DNA of 7,083 nt. Origin: a bacterium. Its GTDB lineage: Bacteria > Bacteroidota > Bacteroidia > Bacteroidales > Bacteroidaceae. Every line of letters starts with the position of its first letter. Within the stretch, counting starts at the first letter, position 1. The translations under genes and the position numbers were made by a program. Positions 1 to 6,290 of this stretch are shown piece by piece. Below the pieces are notes generated by a model. The model had not been told where the DNA came from and did not search any database. It saw nothing but the letters and a program-made list of their open reading frames with translations. The DNA is taken from contig SFQP01000063.1 of assembly GCA_004562975.1 (NCBI GenBank), positions 1 through 7,083 of the forward strand. Direction: 5' to 3'.

Positions 1-1391
1 ATGAACATCCGTGCCTTGGCCGTTTCCATATAGTTCTGGTAAAGGATGAGGCTGTCCTTTTCGAGCGGATAGTTCACCGCCATCACGTTGCCCAGTGCCT
101 GGTTCTCCTTTATCTCCCCCTCTTCAAAATAGGTGCGCATTTGCTGGGCTGCCACTTGGTTGAAGTGGGCGGAGTCGAGCTGTTCCACCAACAATGCCTG
201 ACGGTCAACATAGACCGAGTCGATGGTGGAATCGTTCAGGTAGACATTGATTTCCTCGCCCACGATTTGCCGGTTGTCGCTCCACACGATAGGGTCGCGG
301 TAGAGGGTCACTTGGTTGGTGAGTGTGGTGAACACCAGCGAGTCAGCCACGGCCTGCATATCCGTGCGGTAGGCGCGGGCGTGGAGGTAACCGTGCAGTT
401 TGCGGTACACCGAGTCGGTCTCTATATTATAGGTGTACATTCGCAAGGTGTCGGCGTGGACATAGAGTGTGTCGGTGCCTTGGGAAAAATCGCGTGCCAG
501 TGCCTTGTCAGTGGCCAGGGCTTCGCCGGTCAGTTCGTTGTACCAGGCATATTCCCCCGTCAGGATGTTTTTGTTCTTTTCGTCCAGGCACGACACGTTG
601 CCGAAAGCCTCCATGATGCCCGTCTTCTTGTCGTAGTACACCGTGTCGCCCTGCATCACGCGGTCTTTGCCGTAGGCTTTCGACTTGTCGAACAGTTTGA
701 CCTGTTCCGTTTCGGAATTGTAGAAGCCATGTTCCGTGTAGATGCGGTCGGCTCCCGAGTAGATGTTCGATGCGCCCACCACTTCGGCCCATTTGGTGCG
801 CGTGTCGTAGTGCATGGTGTCCGTGAGGAGGCGGAATTTGGCGTTGACAAGCTCCACGTTGTAGTTGAATTGTGCCTGCCGTGTGTCGGTATGGTATTCG
901 CCCCAGTCGGAGTTGAGTTTGTTGTCCCCGTCAAGCAGTTCGCCTCCTTCAAAATAGTAGCCTACGTTGTAGAGCCGGTCGTAGTTCAGGCTGTCTGTTT
1001 TCAGCACTTGCTGCCGGTGCGTCATCACCACGTTGTGCCTCATCTCGGCAATCATCGTTTCGCCGTCGTAATGCAGCTTGTCTCCTTTCAGCGTGAGCGT
1101 GTCGCCCTGTACGATGCGCACTTTCCCGAAGGCATCGAATGTTTGCGACAGGTCGTAGAGCACGGCACTGTCGCAGTACATCACCATGCCGGCATGGGCC
1201 AGCACCACGTTTCCGCTCAGGCGTTGTGCCCCCGCCATTTCCCTTTCGTCGAAGCGCAGGTCGTCAGCGTGTTTCAGCACGATGCGTTCGTTCTGGGGTG
1301 AAGGCTGCCGTTGCCGGTCGTGCATTCCGGGCAAGGCCCAGGAGCAGCAGGCCAGGGCTGTCAACAGTATATAAAGGAGTGATTTTTTCAT
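1..1391 (-). CDS. OstA-like protein (LptA/OstA family), C-terminus cut off by window edge
   Basis: Predicted periplasmic or outer-membrane-associated protein of the OstA/LptA superfamily, whose members carry or insert lipopolysaccharide. The ATG at 1391-1389 opens a frame with no stop to the left edge: 463 codons are visible and the C-terminus is missing. Residues 1-19 form a Sec signal peptide (MKKSLLYILL core) with a likely cleavage after Ser17-Trp18-Ala19. A Cys-Cys pair at 15-16 is not a good lipobox. The mature part repeats short beta-strand units typical of this fold: 'LSGNVVL' near 58, 'AFGKVRIVQGDTL' near 87, 'RHNVVM' near 118, 'AFGNVSCLD' near 262 and 'ALGNVMAVNYP' near 432, with recurrent D-[ST]-[ALM]-x-Y segments. 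It lies 118 bp downstream of a SurA-like isomerase on the same strand, which fits a shared envelope role. I recognise the family from the repeat pattern; the lipopolysaccharide role is inferred by analogy with LptA/LptD and not shown for this protein. Confidence 0.85.
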   Translation of the reverse strand, partial: MKKSLLYILLTALACCSWALPGMHDRQRQPSPQNERIVLKHADDLRFDEREMAGAQRLSGNVVLAHAGMVMYCDSAVLYDLSQTFDAFGKVRIVQGDTLTLKGDKLHYDGETMIAEMRHNVVMTHRQQVLKTDSLNYDRLYNVGYYFEGGELLDGDNKLNSDWGEYHTDTRQAQFNYNVELVNAKFRLLTDTMHYDTRTKWAEVVGASNIYSGADRIYTEHGFYNSETEQVKLFDKSKAYGKDRVMQGDTVYYDKKTGIMEAFGNVSCLDEKNKNILTGEYAWYNELTGEALATDKALARDFSQGTDTLYVHADTLRMYTYNIETDSVYRKLHGYLHARAYRTDMQAVADSLVFTTLTNQVTLYRDPIVWSDNRQIVGEEINVYLNDSTIDSVYVDRQALLVEQLDSAHFNQVAAQQMRTYFEEGEIKENQALGNVMAVNYPLEKDSLILYQNYMETAKARMF

Positions 1392-1419
1392 AAGCCAAAG
1401 GTTACGGACGTACAATAAT

Positions 1420-1454
1420 GCGGTTTACCAAAGACAGGACCCTTGATAAACCGC
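1420..1454 (-). terminator. 14-bp hairpin between the SurA-like gene and the OstA-like gene; candidate terminator or attenuator
   Basis: On the minus-strand RNA, arms GCGGUUUAUCAAGG and CUUUGGUAAACCGC pair over 14 positions (12 Watson-Crick, 2 G-U) around a 7-nt loop, GUCCUGU. The outer 8 bp are a perfect inverted repeat. Read on the plus strand, the two G-U positions become A-C mismatches, so the fold suits the RNA of the coding direction. The 3' flank, AUUAUUGU, is U-rich but not a clean U-tract. The hairpin starts 55 nt after the upstream stop codon and ends 28 nt before the OstA-like ATG. It could end the isomerase transcript, reduce read-through, or act in the 5' leader of the OstA-like gene. 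Confidence 0.5.
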
Positions 1455-1509
1455 TTTGAGCAGAATGCTTGATATCGCATTCCTGATGTGCAGGGTCGGC
1501 GCGGGCCCT

Positions 1510-2853
1510 TTATTTCACCCATCCTTCGTACCTGAAGTCGCAGTTGCGCCATTCGGGACTGATGCGGATATAAGTCTGGCTGATTTTCTTTTTCAGCCAT
1601 TCCTCAATCTTCTCTTCCCGCCGTTTGTCCACCACGTTGTTGCGCAGTGTCTGGAAGTCCTCCGTAAGGCCGGCGCGGTGGCCGTCGATACGGTTTTTCA
1701 GACGCACTACTGCACAGACGGTCTGGCTCTTGTCGTTGATCATGGTGAAAGCCTTGGAGATTTGTCCCACCTGCAGCGTGTCGACCACCTTGGCCACGTC
1801 GGCGGGCAGGTCCTTCATCTCGAAGCGTGAGGTGATGGAGCGGTTGGCGTGGTTGGCCATCAGGCCGTAGTTGTTGCGCGTGTCCTTATCGTCCGACAGG
1901 GCTTGTGCGGCAGCTTCAAAAGTAAACTTCCCGGCGCGGATGTCGTCGGCTATGGAGTCGAGGCGTGCCGTGCCATGTATCAGTTCTTCGGTGTCGATTT
2001 CCGGTTTGAGGAGGATGTGGCGCACGTTCACCTTGTCACCGCGTTTGTCGATGAGCTGCAGGATGTGGAAGCCGAACTCGGTGCGCACGATTTTGGACAC
2101 CTTTTTCGGGTCGTTGAGGCTGAAGGCCACGTTGGCGAATTCCGGCACCCATTGGTTACGCCCGGCGTAACCAAGCTCGCCGCCGTTGCGTGCCGAACCG
2201 TCCTGAGAGTAGAACTTGGCGAGGGTGGCAAATTCCGTTTCGCCGCTGTTGACGCGTTGGGCAAAATCGCGGAGCCGGGCTTCGATACGTTCCACTTCGG
2301 CACGCGCCACTTGGGGCGTGTAGGTGATGATTTGCACCTCTACCTGCGTGGGGATGTAGGGCAGGCTGTCTTCGGGCATTCCTTTATAATACTCGCGCAC
2401 CTGTGCCGGAGTTACTTTCACATCGCCGGCGATGGACTGCTTCACCTGGTTGATCATTTCGCTTTCGCGGGCTTGCTTCTTCCACATCTCGCGGAGTTGC
2501 GACAGCTTCACGTGCATGATTTGCTCCACGGCCTCGCGTGAGCCGTAGGTCTGGATATACTCGCTGATTTGTTCGTCCACCATTTGTATCACGTCAGCCT
2601 CGCTCACCTCCACGCTGTCGAGTTGTGCCTGATGGAGGAACAGCTTGTTGATGGCCAACATCTCGGGGATGGTGCAGTAAGGGTTGTCAACGGGTGAACC
2701 TTGCTGTTCGGCGGTGATGCGGGCCTCTTCCACATCGGAGAGCAGGATAGGCTCCTCGCCTACCACCCAGATGATTTCGTCGACCATGTTCCTTTGCGCG
2801 AAGGAGGCAAAAGGGAGCAATGCCAACAGGGCGAAATAGATTTTTCTATACAT
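1510..2853 (-). CDS. SurA-like periplasmic peptidylprolyl isomerase with two parvulin-type domains
   Basis: Predicted periplasmic chaperone and peptidyl-prolyl cis-trans isomerase for outer-membrane proteins; 447 aa, close to E. coli SurA (about 428). The frame extends upstream to 2919, but the ATG at 2853-2851 is preferred because it starts directly with a signal peptide (MYRKIYFALLALLPFASFA, cleavage after Ala19); the upstream extension is low-complexity and not signal-like. Residues 24-150 are a SurA-type N-terminal domain ('MVDEIIWVVGEEPILLSDVE' onward). Parvulin domain 1 spans about 170-270 and keeps the signatures GGELGYAGR (224-232) and FGFHILQL (260-267). A second domain starts at VRHILLKP (277-284) and runs to about 387; its later signatures are eroded. 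A charged C-terminal segment follows. The next gene upstream is another parvulin protein, 205 bp away. No Shine-Dalgarno sequence is seen; the last 48 nt before the ATG are strongly pyrimidine-rich on the coding strand. SurA-like is secure; orthology to SurA proper is less so, hence no symbol. Confidence 0.9.
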   Translation of the reverse strand: MYRKIYFALLALLPFASFAQRNMVDEIIWVVGEEPILLSDVEEARITAEQQGSPVDNPYCTIPEMLAINKLFLHQAQLDSVEVSEADVIQMVDEQISEYIQTYGSREAVEQIMHVKLSQLREMWKKQARESEMINQVKQSIAGDVKVTPAQVREYYKGMPEDSLPYIPTQVEVQIITYTPQVARAEVERIEARLRDFAQRVNSGETEFATLAKFYSQDGSARNGGELGYAGRNQWVPEFANVAFSLNDPKKVSKIVRTEFGFHILQLIDKRGDKVNVRHILLKPEIDTEELIHGTARLDSIADDIRAGKFTFEAAAQALSDDKDTRNNYGLMANHANRSITSRFEMKDLPADVAKVVDTLQVGQISKAFTMINDKSQTVCAVVRLKNRIDGHRAGLTEDFQTLRNNVVDKRREEKIEEWLKKKISQTYIRISPEWRNCDFRYEGWVK

Positions 2854-2901
2854 GAGGTGAAAGTAAGAGTTAGAGAGTAGGGGAGAAGGAGGACAGGCGG
2901 A
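2854..2901 (-). other. Pyrimidine-rich leader of the SurA-like gene
   Basis: Immediately before the ATG of the SurA-like gene, 41 of 48 bases are purines on the plus strand, so the mRNA leader would be almost all C and U. An uninterrupted 15-base purine run lies at 2879-2893. It leaves no purine-rich ribosome-binding site. Part of it (TACTTTC on the coding strand, 2859-2865) resembles a Bacteroidetes -7 box with a mismatch, but no matching -33 box is visible, so no promoter is called. Confidence 0.4.
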
Positions 2902-2945
2902 CAAGTGCGGGAGCCACACTGGGGCGGCGGTTGGTGGAGAATCAC

Positions 2946-3029
2946 GCCGGAAGGCTGAAGATCGGGCTGAGCCGGCTTTGGAGCACCGGTTCGCTTGCCG
3001 GTTCAGATGTTTGCTTTCAGCCTTCCGGC
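2946..3029. repeat. Nested inverted repeat (extended hairpin) between the two isomerase genes
   Basis: Outer arms at 2946-2959 (GCCGGAAGGCTGAA) and 3016-3029 (TTCAGCCTTCCGGC) are perfectly complementary over 14 bp. Nested inside, 2967-2976 (CTGAGCCGGC) and 2997-3006 (GCCGGTTCAG) match at 9 of 10 positions. The internal loop is nearly symmetric (7 and 9 nt), so the whole 84 bp can fold as one long bulged hairpin. It begins 29 bp after the stop of the upstream isomerase gene. No U-tract follows on the coding strand, so it is not a standard intrinsic terminator. It may be a REP-like mRNA-stabilising or processing element, or a small non-coding repeat. Confidence 0.6.
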
Positions 3030-3058
3030 AGATTGTCCCCTCCGCCTTCCCCCGAGGT

Positions 3059-4486
3059 TCAGGGTTTTACGGTTTTCAGCACGGCTTCGTCAACCGAAAA
3101 GCTGAATTCCTTGCGCAGTGCTTCCACCCATTCCTTTTCCATCTGGCTTTGGTAGTCGTTGGTCACCTGCGCTTTCACGTCGAGATACGATTTCGGTTGC
3201 TTCATCACTTTGCCATACACGTCGCTTACGGCATAGCCTTTCAGCGGTTCTGCCTTTTTGCCATTCTTGAAGGCCAGCGCGTCGACGTAGCGGTTTTCGC
3301 CCTTCATGCAGAGGTAGGGGCCGCTGATGCTCACCGTAACCGAGTCTTTGTTAAACTGCTGCTTCAGCTGCTTGCGCCAGTCGCTTTCGGCGTGTTGCTT
3401 GAGCATTTTCTTTACCAGCTTGGCCTGTTTCGCATCTTTGCAGTGCATCACGAACCCCTTGAAGCGCGGTTGTTCCCAGGCGTATTGCTTCTTGTGAGCC
3501 TTGTACCATTTTTCAAGTCCCACGGAGTCGGCAGCCGCCACATCCCACACTTGGCGTTTGCTTACTTCATAGAGCAGGAGTCCGTCGTGGTATTCCTGGA
3601 TGAGGTAACGCAGCTCGGCGTTTTCGCCAATGTGTGCGTTCATCACGCTGTCGAGCACGGCTTCGCGTGTAAGTCTTCCGTTCGAGGCATCCACTAATTG
3701 CTTGATGCGGTGCTGGCTCGAAGCCTCTTCGATGTTCTGCCGTTTCAGCATGGTCATGATTTCAGGCTTCACCTTCTCAAACGGGTCAAGTGGTTTGCGG
3801 TCCGTCATTTTGATGATGTGGTAGCCGAAGGGTGAGAGCACCGGTGCTGACATCTCCCCCTTGTTCAGGGCATAGGCCGCTTCTTCATACTCCTTGACAA
3901 AGGCTCCCGGGCCTGCCAAGGGGAGCTGTCCGCCTTTGGCTGCACTGCCGGGGTCGCCTGAGTGCTGCTTGGCCATTTCGGCAAAGTCGGCTCCTGCCAG
4001 AATGGCCTGGTAAACGGAGTCGGCCTTGGCTTTCGCTGCGGCCTTTTGGGCATCGGTGGCCTTTTGGTCAAGGCGGATGAGGATGTGGGCCGTTTCAATC
4101 AAGTCTTTGCCGTCGAGCTTCTTTACCGTGTTGTCGTAGACCATCTGCGCAATGGAGTCAATGAAATGCTGGTCCACTAAATACGGCGTGAGCTGCATGT
4201 CGCGGTAAGTGTGAAACTCCTTCTTGAAACTCGTCAGCGTGTCAAGCCCGGCCTTTTCGGCAGCGGCCACTTTCAGCTTGTAGTTGATGAACATCGGCAC
4301 GTATTCTTCCACCGTTTTCTTCTCGACGGCTCCTTCCACATTGCCGTTTTTGTGGAAGGAATATTCAAACTCGGCTTTCGTTACCGGCTTGCCGTTGATG
4401 GTCATGAGCACCGGGTCGGTAGCCGATTGCGCCCCGGCACTCAGGGCCAGGGCGAAAAAGGATGAAAGGAAAAATGATGTTTTCAT
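3059..4486 (-). CDS. Periplasmic peptidylprolyl isomerase with one parvulin domain (PrsA/SurA type)
   Basis: Predicted exported foldase that catalyses cis-trans isomerisation at Xaa-Pro bonds in envelope proteins; 475 aa. The frame is open to 4513, but the ATG at 4486-4484 begins a clean signal peptide (MKTSFFLSSFFALALSAGA, cleavage about Ala19), so that start is chosen. Residues 24-125 are a SurA/PrsA-like N-terminal helical region ('VLMTINGKPVTKAEFEYSF' opening). The parvulin domain spans about 130-230, with TAHILIRL (132-139), GDPGSAAKGGQLPL (177-190) and FGYHIIKM (220-227), all characteristic of active parvulins. Residues 232-475 are a long, Lys-rich region with no second recognisable parvulin signature; they may form substrate-binding structure. 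It ends in TGA, 205 bp before the next isomerase gene, and starts 151 bp after guaB. Parvulin identity is clear; its individual clients cannot be inferred. Confidence 0.9.
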   Translation of the reverse strand: MKTSFFLSSFFALALSAGAQSATDPVLMTINGKPVTKAEFEYSFHKNGNVEGAVEKKTVEEYVPMFINYKLKVAAAEKAGLDTLTSFKKEFHTYRDMQLTPYLVDQHFIDSIAQMVYDNTVKKLDGKDLIETAHILIRLDQKATDAQKAAAKAKADSVYQAILAGADFAEMAKQHSGDPGSAAKGGQLPLAGPGAFVKEYEEAAYALNKGEMSAPVLSPFGYHIIKMTDRKPLDPFEKVKPEIMTMLKRQNIEEASSQHRIKQLVDASNGRLTREAVLDSVMNAHIGENAELRYLIQEYHDGLLLYEVSKRQVWDVAAADSVGLEKWYKAHKKQYAWEQPRFKGFVMHCKDAKQAKLVKKMLKQHAESDWRKQLKQQFNKDSVTVSISGPYLCMKGENRYVDALAFKNGKKAEPLKGYAVSDVYGKVMKQPKSYLDVKAQVTNDYQSQMEKEWVEALRKEFSFSVDEAVLKTVKP

Positions 4487-4637
4487 TGGTTCGTAATGTC
4501 TGGAAAAGTCCAAATCCTTGCAAGGCTGTCATCTGCCGGGTTTGGTACGCCGGGGGCACAGGTATGAAAAATCATGCTGCCGCACAATGGCCTTGCGAGG
4601 TTGGCAATCGAAACCGCCGGGATGGCAAAATCAGTCG

Positions 4638-6122
4638 TTATTCACCGCGACGGCTGTAGTTGGGAGCTTCGCTGGTGATGGTAATATCGTGCGGGTGGCT
4701 TTCGAGAACACCGGCTCCAGTGATGCGGGTGAACTTGGCGTTGTGCAGCTGTTCGATGGTCGGAGCACCGCAGTAGCCCATGCCCGAGCGCAGACCGCCC
4801 ACCATCTGGTAAATCACTTCCTGCACGGAGCCTTTGTAAGGAACGCGTCCGGCAATACCCTCGGGCACCAGTTTCTTCACGTCGCTCACGCCGCCTTGGA
4901 AGTAGCGGTCCTTGGAACCGTTCTCCATGGCTTCCAGAGAGCCCATGCCACGGTAAGTCTTGAACTTACGTCCGTTGAAGATGATGGTTTCGCCCGGGCT
5001 TTCTTCCGTTCCGGCCACCAGCGAACCAATCATGACGCTGTAGCCACCGGCGGCCAAAGCCTTTACCACATCGCCGGAATAGCGCAGTCCGCCATCGGCA
5101 ATGAGAGGTATGCCTGTGCCCTTGAGTGCCTGTGCCACATCATATACGGCAGACAACTGCGGTACGCCCACACCGGCCACTACACGCGTGGTGCAGATAG
5201 AACCCGGACCGATGCCCACTTTCACAGCATCGGCACCGGCATCGGCCAGCATACGTGCGGCATCGCCCGTGGCCACGTTGCCCACCACGATGTCCACACC
5301 GGTGAAATTGGCCTTGGCCTCTTTCAATTTTTCGATGACCGATTTGGAATGACCGTGGGCGGTGTCAATCACGATGGCATCAGCACCGGCCTGGATGAGT
5401 GCCTCCATGCGCTGCATGGTGTCGGCCGTTACGCCCACTCCGGCTGCCACGCGCAAACGGCCTTTGGCATCCTTGCAGGCCATGGGTTTGTCCTTGGCCT
5501 TGGTGATATCTTTATAGGTGATGAGGCCCACAAGATGACCTTGGGTGTCCACCACGGGAAGTTTCTCAATCTTGTTTTCCTGCAGGATTTGTGCCGCCGC
5601 ATCCAGGTCGGTCTTCGTGGTGGTGGTCACGAGGTTCTCCTTTGTCATCACCTCATCGATGCGTTTGTCCGGATGGCGTTCGAAGCGCAGGTCGCGGTTC
5701 GTGACTATTCCCACGAGCCGTCCCTCATCGTCCACCACGGGAATACCACCGATATGGTACTCGTGCATCAGTTCCAGGGCATCGCGCACCGTCTTGTAAC
5801 GCTTGATGGTAATGGGGTCGTAAATCATGCCGTTTTCGGCACGTTTCACGATAGCCACTTGGCGCGCTTGCTCCTCGATGCTCATGTTCTTGTGGATAAC
5901 ACCGATACCCCCCTCACGGGCAATGGCGATGGCCATTTGCGACTCCGTGACCGTGTCCATGGCAGCGGTGACAAACGGAATCTGCAGGTCGATGTTGCGC
6001 GAGAACTTGGTGGCGAGTGAAACCTCGCGCGGCAGTACTTCTGAATAAGCGGGAACCAAAAGGACGTCGTCGTACGTAAGACCGTCCATTACAATCTTGT
6101 CGGCAATAAAATCAGCAGTCAT
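4638..6122 (-). CDS. guaB: Inosine-5'-monophosphate dehydrogenase
   Basis: Cytosolic enzyme that oxidises IMP to XMP with NAD+, the first committed step of GMP synthesis. The 494-aa length is normal for bacterial IMPDH (about 485-490). The (beta/alpha)8 catalytic barrel is split by a tandem CBS pair. The N-terminal barrel part contains '[17 protein letters not shown]' (15-31) and 'TAAMDTVTE' (52-60). The CBS domains lie near 97-150 and 157-210 ('[11 protein letters not shown]', '[11 protein letters not shown]'). The catalytic loop GPGSICTTR (305-313) carries the nucleophile Cys310. [10 protein letters not shown] (341-350) and [13 protein letters not shown] (366-378) bind substrate phosphate and nearby groups. 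The active-site flap keeps the Arg-Tyr pair at 406-407 (DRYFQGG), and [11 protein letters not shown] (442-452) is present. All expected key residues are intact. A consensus -7 box lies 28 bp upstream of the ATG. It is probably the first gene of a transcript that continues into the envelope genes. Confidence 0.98.
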   Translation of the reverse strand: MTADFIADKIVMDGLTYDDVLLVPAYSEVLPREVSLATKFSRNIDLQIPFVTAAMDTVTESQMAIAIAREGGIGVIHKNMSIEEQARQVAIVKRAENGMIYDPITIKRYKTVRDALELMHEYHIGGIPVVDDEGRLVGIVTNRDLRFERHPDKRIDEVMTKENLVTTTTKTDLDAAAQILQENKIEKLPVVDTQGHLVGLITYKDITKAKDKPMACKDAKGRLRVAAGVGVTADTMQRMEALIQAGADAIVIDTAHGHSKSVIEKLKEAKANFTGVDIVVGNVATGDAARMLADAGADAVKVGIGPGSICTTRVVAGVGVPQLSAVYDVAQALKGTGIPLIADGGLRYSGDVVKALAAGGYSVMIGSLVAGTEESPGETIIFNGRKFKTYRGMGSLEAMENGSKDRYFQGGVSDVKKLVPEGIAGRVPYKGSVQEVIYQMVGGLRSGMGYCGAPTIEQLHNAKFTRITGAGVLESHPHDITITSEAPNYSRRGE

Positions 6123-6150
6123 ACAATGTGGATTATGTTTTTATTGCGCG

Positions 6151-6158
6151 CAAAAGTA
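6151..6158 (-). promoter_or_regulatory. Bacteroidetes-type -7 promoter box for guaB
   Basis: The coding strand reads TACTTTTG here, an exact match to the Bacteroidetes -7 consensus TAnnTTTG. The box ends 28 bp before the guaB ATG, which would give a leader of roughly 20-25 nt. That leader is A/T-rich and lacks a Shine-Dalgarno sequence, which is usual in this phylum. No TTTG-type -33 box is evident about 20 bp further upstream, so the call rests on the -7 box and its position. Confidence 0.65.
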
Positions 6159-6180
6159 ATGTTTTTTTGGGAGTAGTCGG

Positions 6181-6270
6181 TTTCTTTTTCCTTGAAAAGT
6201 GATTTGTCTTTTCTTTTTGTGGTTTAGGTGTTTTCTTTCCGCCGGTATTCCGGTGTGCCTTTTCTTTCCT
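6181..6270 (-). promoter_or_regulatory. A-rich tract with a repeated GGAAAGAAAA motif upstream of the guaB promoter
   Basis: On the guaB coding strand this stretch is rich in A and G, with runs such as AAAAAGAAAAG. GGAAAGAAAA occurs twice exactly (plus-strand TTTTCTTTCC at 6231-6240 and 6260-6269), 29 bp apart, with related variants nearer the promoter. It could act like an UP element or be bent DNA that stimulates guaB transcription. No protein-binding operator or riboswitch fold was recognised in the 167-bp gap, and no convincing terminator for the gene to the right. Confidence 0.3.
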
Positions 6271-6290
6271 TCAGGAAAATCCTCCAGAGG

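Noticed and set aside
141..1301. 386-codon open frame on the plus strand opposite the OstA-like gene
   Set aside because: The minus strand carries a continuous OstA-like reading frame with signal peptide and family repeats. The plus-strand product is Val/His-rich with no domain.
1423..1436. TGTCTTTG as a possible -7 box for the OstA-like gene
   Set aside because: It has one mismatch to TAnnTTTG, lies within the hairpin and has no -33 partner. TAACCTTTG nearer the ATG has the wrong spacing and is too close to the start.
15..1500. Lipoprotein signal in the OstA-like protein from Cys15-Cys16
   Set aside because: The residues before either Cys do not fit a lipobox (no Leu at -3 with Ala/Gly at -1), and a good Sec cleavage site, Ser-Trp-Ala, follows.
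1388..1600. 70-codon minus-strand frame whose TGA overlaps the OstA-like ATG (ATGA)
   Set aside because: The overlap suggested translational coupling, but most of the frame lies inside the SurA-like gene in another phase and the peptide resembles nothing. Probably chance.
4516..4525. 10-bp palindrome CCTTGCAAGG upstream of the parvulin gene, with a 9/10 copy at 4591-4600
   Set aside because: Palindromes of this length are expected several times by chance in 7 kb, and no other operator features accompany it.
4518..6020. 500-codon open frame on the plus strand opposite guaB
   Set aside because: It mirrors a fully intact IMP dehydrogenase. Its product is rich in His and Gly and has no recognisable domain. 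Codon bias in the real gene avoids antisense stops and explains the length.
6265..6278. Short stem TTTCC/GGAAA just after the nuclease-domain gene
   Set aside because: Only 5 bp, AT-rich and not followed by a U-tract on the coding strand; too weak to call a terminator.
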